Positions 50,149-59,243 of a stretch of 64,000 bases of DNA are shown here, one piece after another. Under the pieces are notes generated by a model. That model made no database searches and was not told where the DNA came from. It saw only the letters and a program-made list of their open reading frames with translations. The first letter of the stretch is position 1. Each line of letters starts with the position of its first letter. The position numbers were made by a program, and so were the translations under genes. This DNA comes from Corynebacterium xerosis NBRC 16721 = ATCC 373 (GTDB lineage: Bacteria > Actinomycetota > Actinomycetes > Mycobacteriales > Mycobacteriaceae), in NCBI RefSeq assembly GCF_001552415.1, contig NZ_BCRD01000005.1, positions 124,001-188,000 of the forward strand. Direction: 5' to 3'.

Positions 50149-51039
50149 TCAGAGACCGAAGAGAGTCAGCAGCATCCAGGTCATGGCCGCGGCCGGCAGC
50201 ATCCCGTCGAGCCGGTCCATCAGACCGCCGTGGCCGGGGATCATCGAGGACATGTCCTTGATGCCCAGGTCGCGCTTGAACTGGGATTCGACCAGGTCCC
50301 CCAGCGTCGCGGCGACGACGAGCAAGATGCCCAGGAGCAGTCCGAACCACCAGGGGGCGTCGAGCAACAGCATGGCCGCCGCGACGCCGATGACCGATCC
50401 GAAGATCACGGAACCCGCGAAGCCCTCCCACGACTTCTTGGGGCTCACCGCCGGGGCCATGGGGTGCTTGCCGAAGAACACGCCGGCCACGTAACCGCCG
50501 ACGTCGTTGGCCACCACGCAAAGCATGAAGGTGACGATCACCCACACGGGGTTCACGTCGCCCGGGGTGGGCATCCGCGCCAGGCTGGCCCCGAAGGCAA
50601 GGCACAGCGGAATCCACATGATCACGAACGTGCCGACGCCGACGTCGCGAAGCCAATTTCGCGGGGCTTCGTTGGCCCCGTACAGGAACAAGCGGCTGAC
50701 CATGAGGAACATCAGGGTCCCCAACAGGCCCACGGCGATGCCGGCGACGCCCATCGGCCAGGACAGCCAGATCATCGACTGGCCGCCGATCAGCAGCACC
50801 GGGCGCGGGAGCATCCAATCCGACTCCCGCAGGCGCTGCGCCACCTCCCACGTGCCCAGCGCGGCGGCACCCGCCACGAGCAGGTACCAGGCCCACGCCC
50901 CCAGGAACAACGAACCGATGACCAGAGCGCCCAAAAACGCGCCCATGGCGATGGCCACGGGCACGTTGCGCCCCGCGGAGTTACGGGGTTTGGGGAGGCG
51001 GAGTTCCTCGATGAGGCGCTCAGGATTCGGCGAGGGCAC
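50149..51039 (-). CDS. cdsA: Phosphatidate cytidylyltransferase (CDP-diacylglycerol synthase)
   Basis: Makes CDP-diacylglycerol for phospholipids, in the membrane. 296 aa with about eight helices; signature SPKKSWEGFAGS and, near the C-terminus, DLVESQFKRDLGIKDMS-type sequence ending in GHGGLMDRLD. GTG start at 51037-51039 with GGAG 5 nt upstream. Third in pyrH-frr-cdsA. Confidence 0.94.
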   Translation of the reverse strand: MPSPNPERLIEELRLPKPRNSAGRNVPVAIAMGAFLGALVIGSLFLGAWAWYLLVAGAAALGTWEVAQRLRESDWMLPRPVLLIGGQSMIWLSWPMGVAGIAVGLLGTLMFLMVSRLFLYGANEAPRNWLRDVGVGTFVIMWIPLCLAFGASLARMPTPGDVNPVWVIVTFMLCVVANDVGGYVAGVFFGKHPMAPAVSPKKSWEGFAGSVIFGSVIGVAAAMLLLDAPWWFGLLLGILLVVAATLGDLVESQFKRDLGIKDMSSMIPGHGGLMDRLDGMLPAAAMTWMLLTLFGL

Positions 51040-51083
51040 GTCAACTCCGGTTCATCGGGCGATTGGGTACGGGCGGGGAGGTC

Positions 51084-51641
51084 CTAGACCTCCATCAGCT
51101 CGGCTTCCTTGCGCTCGACGAGCGAGTCGATCTGCTCGACGTACTTCTTGGTGACGCCGTCGAGCTCCTTCTCCGCCGTCTGCACCTCGTCCTCGCCGGC
51201 GTCGCCGTCCTTCTGGATCTTCTTCAGCGACTCCATGCCCTTGCGGCGCACGTTGCGAATGGCGATCTTGGCGTCCTCGCCCTTGCCCTTGGCCATCTTC
51301 ACCATCTCGCGGCGACGCTCCTCCGTCAGCTGCGGCACGGTGACGCGCAGGACGTGGCCGTCGTTGGTCGGGTTCACGCCCAGATCCGAGTTGCGGATGG
51401 CGTTTTCGATGTCCTGCATGACGGACGGCTCGTACGGCTTGATGATGAGCATCCGCGGCTCCGGCACCGAAATGGTGGCCATCTGGGTGATCGGGGTCGG
51501 CGAACCGTAGTACTCCGCCACGACACCGTTGAACATCGCGGGATTAGCGCGTCCGGTGCGGATGTGCGTCAGCTCCTCGCGGCAGTGCTCCACGGAGTTT
51601 GCGAACTTCTCTTCTGCGTCGAGCAGCGTCTCGTCGATCAT
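51084..51641 (-). CDS. frr: Ribosome recycling factor
   Basis: Splits the post-termination ribosome together with EF-G. 185 aa, exact family length; conserved [36 protein letters not shown] and RNVRRKGM. The ATG has AGAGGCGACG upstream. Between pyrH (65 bp) and cdsA (44 bp) in the usual order. Confidence 0.97.
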   Translation of the reverse strand: MIDETLLDAEEKFANSVEHCREELTHIRTGRANPAMFNGVVAEYYGSPTPITQMATISVPEPRMLIIKPYEPSVMQDIENAIRNSDLGVNPTNDGHVLRVTVPQLTEERRREMVKMAKGKGEDAKIAIRNVRRKGMESLKKIQKDGDAGEDEVQTAEKELDGVTKKYVEQIDSLVERKEAELMEV

Positions 51642-51706
51642 CGTCGCCTCTTCTATCTGGGACAGGTCGAACTCGTCCCTCGCGGGTGTTACGGGTCTTT
51701 AATCTA

Positions 51707-52444
51707 TCAGCTGCGCACGAGGGTGCCGATGTGCTCGCCCGCCACGGCGCGGGCGATGTTGCCGTCCGTGAGCAGATTGAACACCAGGATCGGCATGTCG
51801 TTGTCCATGCACAGCGAGAAAGCGGTGGCGTCGGCGACCTTTAGGTTGCGCTCGATGACTTCGCGGTGGCTGATGTGATCGAACAGCTCGGCGTCCGGAT
51901 TCGTGCGCGGATCATCGGAGTACACGCCGTCGACGCCCTTGGCCATCAGCAGCACCTCGCAGCCGATCTCCAGCGCTCGCTGGGCGGCGGTGGTGTCGGT
52001 GGAGAAGTACGGCATGCCCATGCCGGCGCCGAAGATGACCACGCGGCCCTTCTCCAGGTGGCGCTTGGCGCGCAGCGGCAGGTACGGCTCGGCGACCTGC
52101 GTCATCTGGATGGCGGTCTGCACGCGCGAGTCGATGCCCTGCTGCTCCAGGAAGTCCTGCAGCGCCAGGCAGTTCATCACGGTGCCGAGCATGCCCATGT
52201 AGTCCGAGCGGGCGCGGTCCATGCCGCGCTGCTGCAGCTGGGCGCCGCGGAAGAAGTTGCCGCCGCCGATGACCACGCACACCTCGGTGCCTGCGCGGGC
52301 GACCTCGGCGATCTGGCGCGCGACGTTCTCGACGACGTTGGGGTCGACGCCCACGGATCCACCGCCGAACATCTCACCGCCCAGCTTGAGCATCACGCGC
52401 CGGAAGCCGATGCGGTCGTCCTTGTCGGGGGTGGAGGCGGTCAT
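51707..52444 (-). CDS. pyrH: UMP kinase
   Basis: Phosphorylates UMP to UDP; hexameric amino-acid-kinase fold. 245 aa. P-loop region [13 protein letters not shown] has Gly where most families have Ser (LKLSGE). [11 protein letters not shown] and the C-terminal DGNIARAV are typical. It follows tsf after a terminator and heads pyrH-frr-cdsA. Confidence 0.96.
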   Translation of the reverse strand: MTASTPDKDDRIGFRRVMLKLGGEMFGGGSVGVDPNVVENVARQIAEVARAGTEVCVVIGGGNFFRGAQLQQRGMDRARSDYMGMLGTVMNCLALQDFLEQQGIDSRVQTAIQMTQVAEPYLPLRAKRHLEKGRVVIFGAGMGMPYFSTDTTAAQRALEIGCEVLLMAKGVDGVYSDDPRTNPDAELFDHISHREVIERNLKVADATAFSLCMDNDMPILVFNLLTDGNIARAVAGEHIGTLVRS

Positions 52445-52502
52445 GTTCCTGCTTTCGTCGCGGGGATATTCGGCTATCGGAGATGGTACACGCGCAAAGG
52501 GA

Positions 52503-52534
52503 CGGGCCCCGAACCAATGAAGGTCCGGGGCCCG
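52503..52534 (-). terminator. Terminator after tsf
   Basis: CGGGCCCCG pairs with CGGGGCCCG; after one mismatch ACC pairs with GGT around a 6-nt loop. Minus strand continues TCCCTTTGCG. 32 bp past the tsf stop; separates rpsB-tsf from pyrH. Confidence 0.75.
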
Positions 52535-52565
52535 CCCCTGTGTTCGCGATGCTCGCGGGATCGGC

Positions 52566-53393
52566 CTAGTGCTGGCCGACCTCGAAACGGGCGAAGCCGG
52601 TCAGCGTGACGCCGGCCTCGTCCATGAGCTGCTTGACGGTCTTCTTGGAGTCGGCGACGGACGCCTGCTCCAGGAGGACGATGTCCTTGAAGAAGCCGTT
52701 GAGGCGACCCTCGACGATCTTCGGCAGGGCGGCCTCGGGCTTGCCCTCCTCGCGGGTGATGTTCTCCAGCACGGCGCGCTCGGACTCGACTCGATCGGCC
52801 GGGACGTCCTCGCGGGACAGGTACTGGGCCTTGAGGGCCGCGACCTGCATGGCGGCGACGTGGGCGGCCTGCTCGGCCTCCTCGCCGGAACCGGTGTAGG
52901 CCACCAGCACGCCGACGCCGGCGGGCAGGTCGGCGGCGCGGCGGTGCAGGTACACCGCGACGTTGTCGCCCTCGACGGTCACGGCGCGGCGCAGCTCGAG
53001 CTTCTCGCCGATCTTGGCGGAAAGCGCCTGCGTGGCCTCGTCGGCGGTCTGGCCGTCCAGATCGGCGGCGGCGAGCTCCTCCTGGGAGTTCGCCTTGACC
53101 TTGGCGGCGGCCTCGGCGACCTTGTTGGCGAACTCGATGAACTCGGAGTTCTTGGCCACGAAGTCGGTCTCGGAGTTGACCTCGACCATGGTGTTGCCGG
53201 AGACGGCGATGAGGCCCTCGGCGGCGGTGCGCTCGGCGCGCTTGCCCACGTCCTTGGCGCCCTTGACGCGCAGGATCTCGACGGCCTTGTCGAAGTCACC
53301 CTCGGTCTCGACCAGGGCGTCCTTGCAGGCCTTCATGCCGGAGCCGGTGAGCTCGCGGAGCTTCTTGACGTCGGCGGCGGTGAAATTCGCCAT
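52566..53393 (-). CDS. tsf: Elongation factor Ts
   Basis: Nucleotide exchange factor for EF-Tu. 275 aa from ATG at 53391-53393, with AGGAGGAT 8 nt upstream. N-terminal UBA-like [16 protein letters not shown] and core [10 protein letters not shown] are diagnostic. Follows rpsB by 110 bp in the universal rpsB-tsf order; the open frame upstream of the ATG is rpsB-tsf spacer. Confidence 0.97.
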   Translation of the reverse strand: MANFTAADVKKLRELTGSGMKACKDALVETEGDFDKAVEILRVKGAKDVGKRAERTAAEGLIAVSGNTMVEVNSETDFVAKNSEFIEFANKVAEAAAKVKANSQEELAAADLDGQTADEATQALSAKIGEKLELRRAVTVEGDNVAVYLHRRAADLPAGVGVLVAYTGSGEEAEQAAHVAAMQVAALKAQYLSREDVPADRVESERAVLENITREEGKPEAALPKIVEGRLNGFFKDIVLLEQASVADSKKTVKQLMDEAGVTLTGFARFEVGQH

Positions 53394-53503
53394 GTGCGGC
53401 GATCCTCCTTGGTGTCGTGTGTCGGATGGGCCATCGGGAAGCGGCCCGGGAGACTGCCCGTGCGGACAGTCTCCCATATCGACGGTTTCCCGTCCCCGCG
53501 AAA

Positions 53504-54346
53504 CTACTCGGCGGCCGGGGTCTCGGCCTGCTCGGCCGGGGCCTCGGTGGCCGCAGCCTGCTCGGCCGGAGCCTCGGTGGCCTCGGCGGCGGGCGCCTCG
53601 GCCTGCTCGGCCGGGGCATCGCCGGCGTTCTCGCGCGCGGCGGCGGTCTCGCGCTCGGCGCGGACGCGGCGGCCCTCCTCCACGGCGGAGGAGATGATGC
53701 GGGTCAGGACGGTGGCGGCGCGGATGGCATCGTCGTTGCCCGGGATCGGGAAGTCGACGTCGTCCGGATCGCAGTTGGTGTCCAGGATGGCGACGACCGG
53801 GATGTTGAGCTTCTTCGCCTCGGAAACGGCGATGTGCTCCTTGTTGGTGTCGACGATCCACAGGGCCGAGGGGACCTTGGACATGTCGCGGATGCCACCG
53901 AGGGTGCGCTCCAGCTTGGTGCGCTCACGGGTCAGCATGAGGATTTCCTTCTTGGTGCGACCCTCGTAGCCGTTCTCCGCGGCGTCCATGGCCTGAAGCT
54001 CCTTCAGGCGGGACAGGCGCTTGGCGACGGTCTGGAAGTTGGTGAGCATGCCGCCGAGCCAACGGTGGTTGACGAAGGGCATGCCGACGCGCTCGGCCTC
54101 GTTCTGCACGGCCTCCTGGGCCTGCTTCTTGGTGCCGACGAAGAGGATGTTGCCGCCGTGGGCGACGGTCTCCTTGACGAACTCGTACGCCTCATCGATG
54201 TAGGTCAGCGTCTGCTGCAGGTCGATGATGTAGATGCCGTTGCGGTCGGTGAAGATGAAACGCTTCATCTTGGGGTTCCAGCGACGCGTCTGGTGTCCGA
54301 AGTGGACGCCGGCGTCGAGGAGTTCGCGCATGGAAACGACAGCCAT
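53504..54346 (-). CDS. rpsB: Ribosomal protein S2 with Ala/Pro/Glu-rich tail
   Basis: Small-subunit protein binding at the 30S neck. 280 aa: residues 1 to about 240 are canonical S2 ([44 protein letters not shown]). The last 40 are a repetitive tail built from EAPAEQA units. ATG with GGAAGG-type sequence upstream. Transcribed with tsf from a structured leader. Confidence 0.97.
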   Translation of the reverse strand: MAVVSMRELLDAGVHFGHQTRRWNPKMKRFIFTDRNGIYIIDLQQTLTYIDEAYEFVKETVAHGGNILFVGTKKQAQEAVQNEAERVGMPFVNHRWLGGMLTNFQTVAKRLSRLKELQAMDAAENGYEGRTKKEILMLTRERTKLERTLGGIRDMSKVPSALWIVDTNKEHIAVSEAKKLNIPVVAILDTNCDPDDVDFPIPGNDDAIRAATVLTRIISSAVEEGRRVRAERETAAARENAGDAPAEQAEAPAAEATEAPAEQAAATEAPAEQAETPAAE

Positions 54347-54718
54347 GTGAATTCAGGGAAGGCCTCTCGTCCGGTCTGACTAGGACCGCGGCTGCTTCCC
54401 TTCCTCGCTTTCTGATTGATGTTCGGTTGAAGTCGCGTGCGGGTTTTCCCCGCACCCTGGCGCCGCGGGAACCTCCGCCACCTCCCGGTTTTCACCGGGC
54501 ACCTGGCGACGTCGGCTGCGATGTGCGGCGCGCGAAGTCAGCGCGCCCGGGTCTTCCGGGCACACTGCGGGGGACAGCCTAGCGCAACGGGGCTGGTCGC
54601 GCCAATGCCGCGGCCCGCGCGTGTCCCGTTGTTCCACAGGCCACGATCCTTCCACTTTTGCGCGTCCCCCGGCGGGTTCGCGCTTGACGACGGCCCGGTG
54701 CCCCGGTCGACTGGCGGC
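54347..54718 (-). promoter_or_regulatory. Structured leader / promoter region of rpsB, shared with the M23 gene
   Basis: 372 bp without a gene between divergent rpsB and the M23-like gene. On the rpsB side, four short hairpins can form: 54437-54455 (7-bp stem), 54484-54499 (CCCGGT/ACCGGG, GAAA loop in the RNA), 54527-54547 (7-bp stem) and 54545-54561 (GCCCGG/CCGGGC). The last two overlap and exclude each other. S2 controls its own leader in other bacteria; a similar role here is inference. Promoters were not resolved. Confidence 0.45.
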
Positions 54719-55240
54719 ATGTTCGCCCCACAACGCGAGTTTCTCGTGGTCGCCGCAGCCCTGGCGTCGCTCCTGCTGGCCCTGTCCACCGCGGTGTGGC
54801 CCCCGGATGCCGGGGCCGCGGAGGCGGTCGGCGGCGCGGGGATATCGTCGATCCCGCACGTCAAACCGGTTCCGGGCGGCGTCGTCAAGCCTTACGAACC
54901 GCCTCCGCGACGGTGGCTGCCCGGGCACCGGGGCGTGGATCTCGCGGCATCCGAAGGGGCGCCGGTGCGGGCATCCGGGGACGGGACCGTGCATTTCGCC
55001 GGGATGGTCGCGGGGATGCCGACGGTGTCGGTCATGCACGCAGACGGCATCCGCACCACCTACCAGCCGGTGCGCTGGACGGTGGCGCGCGGGCAGGTGG
55101 TGTCGCGGGGCGACGTGATCGGCACGCTCGACTCTGGCCCGGACCCTGGCCTGCACTGGGGCGCGCTGCGCGGCCGGGACTACCTCAATCCCCTGGACCT
55201 GCTGGGCAGGCGGCCGATCGTGCTCAAGCCGCCGGAGTGA
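54719..55240 (+). CDS. Exported M23 (LytM-like) protein, possibly inactive peptidase
   Basis: 173 aa. Signal peptide (FLVVAAALASLLLALSTAV) with cleavage near AGAA (about 34). One LytM domain with HRGVDLA (His70, Asp74). Where active members have HxH, this reads GLHWG (Gly144, His146), so the first, catalytic, His is missing. It may bind or activate cell-wall enzymes rather than cut. M. tuberculosis has a like gene next to rpsB (Rv2891). GTG seven codons upstream is an alternative start. Its stop is 6 bp from the convergent xerC stop. Confidence 0.8.
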   Translation: MFAPQREFLVVAAALASLLLALSTAVWPPDAGAAEAVGGAGISSIPHVKPVPGGVVKPYEPPPRRWLPGHRGVDLAASEGAPVRASGDGTVHFAGMVAGMPTVSVMHADGIRTTYQPVRWTVARGQVVSRGDVIGTLDSGPDPGLHWGALRGRDYLNPLDLLGRRPIVLKPPE

Positions 55241-55246
55241 CGCGGG

Positions 55247-56314
55247 TCAGGCGCGCGGGTGCGCCCTGCGATGCGCCTCACGGAGACGGTCCGTGGACAC
55301 GTGCGTGTAGATCTGCGTGGTGCCCAACGAACTGTGGCCGAGCATCTCCTGCACGACGCGCAGGTCCGCCCCGCCCTCGACCATGTGCGTCGCGGCGGTG
55401 TGGCGCAGCCCGTGCGGCGACAGGTCGACCCCCGCCGCCGACGTCACCGCATGGACGACCCGCCGGGCCTGGCGCGGATCGAGGCGACCGCCCCGGGCGC
55501 CGAGGAAAAGGGCCGACGTGTCCCCGCCCGCCAGCAGCTCGCTTCGCAGGCCCAACCACTCCTCGATCGCCCGCGCCGCGGGCTCGCCGAAGGGCACGGT
55601 GCGCTGCTTGTCGCCTTTGCCGGTCACGGTGAGCGTGGCGCGCGCCAAGTCGACGTCGAGAAGATTCAGCGCGCACAGCTCGCCGACGCGGATGCCGGCG
55701 GCATAGAGGATCTCGATCATCGCCCGGTCACGGGCCGCGATGGCCAACTGCTTGGGGGCGGCCCCGGCTTTCGAGCCCTCGTTCGACTCGTCGGCATTCG
55801 CGGCGTCGGCATTCGCGGCGTCGGGATCAGCACCGCCGGCATCACCTCCGGCGCCGCCCCCCTTCTCCCCTTCGAGCATGGCGGCCGCCTGATCGACGGT
55901 GAGGATTTCCGGCAGGTGGCGGTGCGGGCCGGGGCCGGTGACGCGAGCGGCGGGGTCGGCGTCGAGCAAGCCGGCGGACACCGCCCAGGATCCGAAACGG
56001 CGGATCGCCGTCACCGCCCTGGCCAGCGAGGTGCGCGCCGCCCCTTCGCGGTGGCGGGCGCCCAGGTGCGCGCGAATCGTGCGGACGTCGAGGTCGGTGA
56101 TGACGTCGAGCCCCGTCAGCAGCGGCACCAGGTCAGCGCGGTAGGCGCGGATCGTGCGCGGGGCCAGCCCCCTGACGTGTTCGAGGTGGTCGAGGAAGTC
56201 GCCGAGGGCGGCGTCAAGATTCGGGGAGAGTTCCCCGGAAAGCGGCGACGACGGCCCCCGGTGGTCCGCGCGGTGCGCGGGCCCTCCGGAAGCCGTCGTC
56301 GGTGCCTCACCCAT
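55247..56314 (-). CDS. xerC: Tyrosine recombinase XerC with linker insertion
   Basis: Chromosome dimer resolution at dif together with XerD. 355 aa. N-terminal core-binding domain (30-147); catalytic residues in AAGIRVGEL (Arg209), GKGDKQR (Lys233), HGLRHTA (His301, Arg304), LGHSS (His327) and QIYTHV (Tyr336). Residues about 149-190, between the two domains, are a Gly/Ala/Asp/Asn-rich insertion absent from typical XerC of about 300 aa. The ATG at 56312-56314 has GTAGGG upstream. Confidence 0.93.
   Translation of the reverse strand: MGEAPTTASGGPAHRADHRGPSSPLSGELSPNLDAALGDFLDHLEHVRGLAPRTIRAYRADLVPLLTGLDVITDLDVRTIRAHLGARHREGAARTSLARAVTAIRRFGSWAVSAGLLDADPAARVTGPGPHRHLPEILTVDQAAAMLEGEKGGGAGGDAGGADPDAANADAANADESNEGSKAGAAPKQLAIAARDRAMIEILYAAGIRVGELCALNLLDVDLARATLTVTGKGDKQRTVPFGEPAARAIEEWLGLRSELLAGGDTSALFLGARGGRLDPRQARRVVHAVTSAAGVDLSPHGLRHTAATHMVEGGADLRVVQEMLGHSSLGTTQIYTHVSTDRLREAHRRAHPRA
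55790..55819. repeat. 15-bp tandem repeat in xerC
   Basis: GTCGGCATTCGCGGC twice in direct tandem, followed by a partial third copy (GTCGG). It encodes the repeated DAANA units of the XerC linker and keeps frame, so copy number could vary by slippage. Confidence 0.85.
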
Positions 56315-56433
56315 GTTGCAAAACCCTACCCCGGCGAACCGGGTGAACGTCGCGACCCCTGAAGACACGACGCCATTTTCCGGCCCACGTTCGTGGGGCG
56401 ATCGTCCGGCACCAGCCCGTACCGGACGTTCTC

Positions 56434-56452
56434 TTAGGCTTGCCTGCCCTAT
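56434..56452. promoter_or_regulatory. DtxR/IdeR-like box upstream of xerC
   Basis: TTAGGCTTGCCTGCCCTAT matches the iron-regulator consensus TTAGGTTAGCCTAACCTAA at 14 of 19 positions, including both outer half-site cores. It lies 120 bp upstream of the xerC start and 86 bp past the dprA stop. Whether it controls xerC is unknown; chance occurrence is possible. Confidence 0.35.
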
Positions 56453-56510
56453 CTTACGTAGGCAGATCGAAAGCGCAAGAGTTGAACGCCGATTTTCCGG
56501 AGTTTATTCC

Positions 56511-56549
56511 GGTCACCGATTTTGGCCACCGGTTTTGGTCACCGGTTTC
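56511..56549. repeat. Three 13-bp tandem repeats at the dprA 3' end
   Basis: GGTCACCGATTTT, GGCCACCGGTTTT and GGTCACCGGTTTC in direct succession. The third copy contains the dprA stop codon, so the first two are extra sequence behind the gene. AT-richer than the surroundings. Confidence 0.85.
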
Positions 56550-57705
56550 GCCTGCGCCACATGCTGCCGTCGCGGACCACCATCCCCTTGCCCTCGAGTG
56601 CCATCAGCAGGTGCATCGTCAGCGGCAACGTCAGCGCGGCCTCGGCGGCGATGGTGGCGGTGTCGGCGCCTCCTTCGTGCCCCGGTTCGCCCGGCCGCGG
56701 CGTGGAATCGTAGACTCGCAGTTCGTTGCGGCTCAGGGCCTGGACGGGATCGGCCGCCCAATCCAGCTCCATTTGCGCATCCTCGTCGACGCTGCCCAGT
56801 CCCCGGTACAGCGCCAGAACATGATCGGGACCGGTGACCAGCACCGCCCCGCCCTCCCGGATCGCGTCGTGGCACCCGGTCGACGACGCCGACGTCGCCG
56901 GCCCCGGCACCGCAGCCACCGGCCGGTTCATCTGGCGCGCCCACGCGGCGGTGTTCCGGGCGCCGGAGCGCCATCCCGCTTCCACCAGCACCGTCGCCCC
57001 GGTCAGACCCGCCACCAGCCGGTTGCGGGTGAGGAACCGGTGCCTGGCGGGCCGGATCCCCGGCGGGTACTCGGTGATGATCGCCCCGCCCTCCCCGATC
57101 CTGCGGAACAGGTCCGCGTGCGCCGCCGGGTAATCCACGCCCGGCCCGCAGGCGGCCACCGCGACGGTGCGCCCGCCGACCTCGAGAGCCGTGCGGTGCG
57201 CCACGGCGTCGATGCCCAGCGCGCCGCCGCTGACGATCGTCGCCCCGGCCCGGGCGACTCCCGAGGCCAGCCGCTCCGTCATCCGCGCGCCATAGGACGT
57301 CGCCGCGCGGGTGCCGACCATCGCGACCGCATCACCGAACAGTGAGTCGAGTCGCCCGCCCCGCACCCACAGCGCATACGGCGGCGCCGCATCGTTGCCG
57401 ACCGCCGTCGACCCGAGGAAGTGCTGGATCGCCTCGACGGGCCATTCCTCGTCTTCCGCGGTGACTAACCGGAAACCGTGGCGGGCGGCGAGGGCCAGGT
57501 CCTCGTCCGCCTGGTCCAGGTGATGCCGGCTTTCGGTTGCGCCCGCCAACTCCCGGGGCAACCCGGAGCGGCGCCTGATCCGCTCCGCCGCCGCCTCCGG
57601 GCCCACCTCCCCCAGCATCCGGTTCAAGGCGGGGTGTGGCCCTTCCACCACCCGCGCCAGGTACGCCCACGCCCGGCGCGCCCGGTCGTCCGCGGGCCCG
57701 GTCAT
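56539..57705 (-). CDS. dprA: DNA-processing protein DprA
   Basis: Loads RecA onto incoming single-stranded DNA in transformable bacteria; widespread role otherwise unclear. 388 aa with the Rossmann-like core: MVGTRAATSYG, VSGGALGIDAVAHRTAL, FLTRNRLVAGLTGATVLVEA and a C-terminal winged-helix-like region. The ATG overlaps the comM stop in ATGA. Third in yraN-comM-dprA. Confidence 0.94.
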   Translation of the reverse strand: MTGPADDRARRAWAYLARVVEGPHPALNRMLGEVGPEAAAERIRRRSGLPRELAGATESRHHLDQADEDLALAARHGFRLVTAEDEEWPVEAIQHFLGSTAVGNDAAPPYALWVRGGRLDSLFGDAVAMVGTRAATSYGARMTERLASGVARAGATIVSGGALGIDAVAHRTALEVGGRTVAVAACGPGVDYPAAHADLFRRIGEGGAIITEYPPGIRPARHRFLTRNRLVAGLTGATVLVEAGWRSGARNTAAWARQMNRPVAAVPGPATSASSTGCHDAIREGGAVLVTGPDHVLALYRGLGSVDEDAQMELDWAADPVQALSRNELRVYDSTPRPGEPGHEGGADTATIAAEAALTLPLTMHLLMALEGKGMVVRDGSMWRRRNR

Positions 57706-59243
57706 GCCGCCACCTCCCCGTCCGCGGCGGCATGCAGGTCGCAGGCCGATGCCACGTCCTCCAACGTCGGCAGGTCACGCCCGTCGAGGTCCGCCAGGGT
57801 CCACGCCACCCGCAGCGCCCGGTCGACCCCGCGCTGCGTTACCGTCCGCTCCGCCAGCCGGCATTCCAGGTAGGCCATGCCCGCATCATCGGCGGGCGCA
57901 CGCCTGCGCAGCACGGGCCCCGGCACATCCGAGTTCGCGGTGACTCCCGCGATCCCGAGCTTCTCCCATCTCGCCCGCCCACGCTCGCGCGCGGCGATGA
58001 CCCTTTCGCGTATCGGCGCCGACTCCTCCCCCGGCTCCGGCCGCACCATCGAATGTCTCGGGTGGATGGGCAGCTGGACGTCGATGCGATCGCGCAACGG
58101 CCCCGACACCGCAGCCATGTGCCGCCTGCGGGCCCCGGGCGGGCAGATGCAATCCCCCGGTTCGGCGGCCCCGCACGGGCAGGGGTTGGCCGCCATCACC
58201 AGCTGCACGCGACACGGGTAACGCACCTGGTGGCGCGAACGCAGCAGCACCACTTCGCCCTGCTCCAGCGGGGTGCGCAACGCATCGAGGACGCGCGCGG
58301 GCATCAGCGTCACCTCGTCGAGGAAGAGCACGCCGCCATGGGCCAGGCTCATCGCCCCGGGCCGCGGCATTCCCGAGCCCCCGCCCAACAACGCCGCCGC
58401 ACTGACCGTGTGGTGCGGTGCGACGAACGGCGGCTGCGTGATCAGCCCGGCCGCGGCCCCCTCGGCGGTGCCCGCCACCGAATGCACCGCGGTGACGTCG
58501 AGCGCCTCCGCCGTGCCCAACGGTGGCAGGATCCCCGGCAGCCGCGCAGCCAGCATCGACTTTCCGGTGCCGGGCGGCCCTGACAGGAACAGGTGGTGCC
58601 CGCCGGCCGCGACGACCTCCAACGCCCGGCGCGCCGCGTCCTGCCCGTGGATGTCGCGCATGTCCGGCATCTCCCGCGTTTCGGTGTCCCGCCGTGTCCC
58701 GTCCGGTTCATCCACGCCACCGCCGGTCAGCGCCCATCGCCACAGTTGCGCCAGCGACGACACCCCACCCACGGCGATCCCGTCGACCAACGCGGCTTCG
58801 GCGACATTGGCCGTCGGCACCACCGCCCAGCGCAGCCCCGCATCCCGCGCCGCGATCACCGCCGGCAGGATCCCCTGCACCGGCCGCACGGTGCCGTCTA
58901 GCCCCACCTCCCCGAGCAGGACCGTGCGTTCCAGCCTCCCCCGCGCCTCGTCGGCGTCGTCGAGCCCCGCCGACAACACCGCGCACACGATGGCCAAGTC
59001 GAACGCCGACCCGTGCTTGCGCAGGCTGGCCGGCGACATGGACACGACGATCTTCGTCCGCGGCCACGTCAGCCCCGAGTTCACCGCCGCGGTCCGCACG
59101 CGATCGCGGGCCTCCGCCACTGCGGCGTCGCCCAATCCCCCGATGTGCATGCCCGGCAATCCGCGCCCCACGTCGGCCTCCACTTCGACCAGCACGCCGT
59201 CGAGCCCCTGCAACGCCACGGACGCCGCCCGTCCCACGCTCAT
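57702..59243 (-). CDS. comM: YifB/ComM family AAA+ ATPase (Mg-chelatase-like)
   Basis: Helicase-like ATPase linked to branch migration in natural transformation. 513 aa: N-terminal Lon-S5-like domain (LPGMHIGGLGDAAVAEARDR), Walker A SGPPGTGKSMLA, Walker B GGVLFLDEV, a zinc-type CPCG/CICP cluster and the C-terminal domain. ATG directly abuts the yraN stop (TAGATG). Coupled to yraN and dprA. Confidence 0.93.
   Translation of the reverse strand: MSVGRAASVALQGLDGVLVEVEADVGRGLPGMHIGGLGDAAVAEARDRVRTAAVNSGLTWPRTKIVVSMSPASLRKHGSAFDLAIVCAVLSAGLDDADEARGRLERTVLLGEVGLDGTVRPVQGILPAVIAARDAGLRWAVVPTANVAEAALVDGIAVGGVSSLAQLWRWALTGGGVDEPDGTRRDTETREMPDMRDIHGQDAARRALEVVAAGGHHLFLSGPPGTGKSMLAARLPGILPPLGTAEALDVTAVHSVAGTAEGAAAGLITQPPFVAPHHTVSAAALLGGGSGMPRPGAMSLAHGGVLFLDEVTLMPARVLDALRTPLEQGEVVLLRSRHQVRYPCRVQLVMAANPCPCGAAEPGDCICPPGARRRHMAAVSGPLRDRIDVQLPIHPRHSMVRPEPGEESAPIRERVIAARERGRARWEKLGIAGVTANSDVPGPVLRRRAPADDAGMAYLECRLAERTVTQRGVDRALRVAWTLADLDGRDLPTLEDVASACDLHAAADGEVAA

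Noticed and set aside
55790..56549. Short tandem repeats considered as a CRISPR array
   Set aside because: Units of 13-15 bp in direct contact without spacers; not CRISPR.
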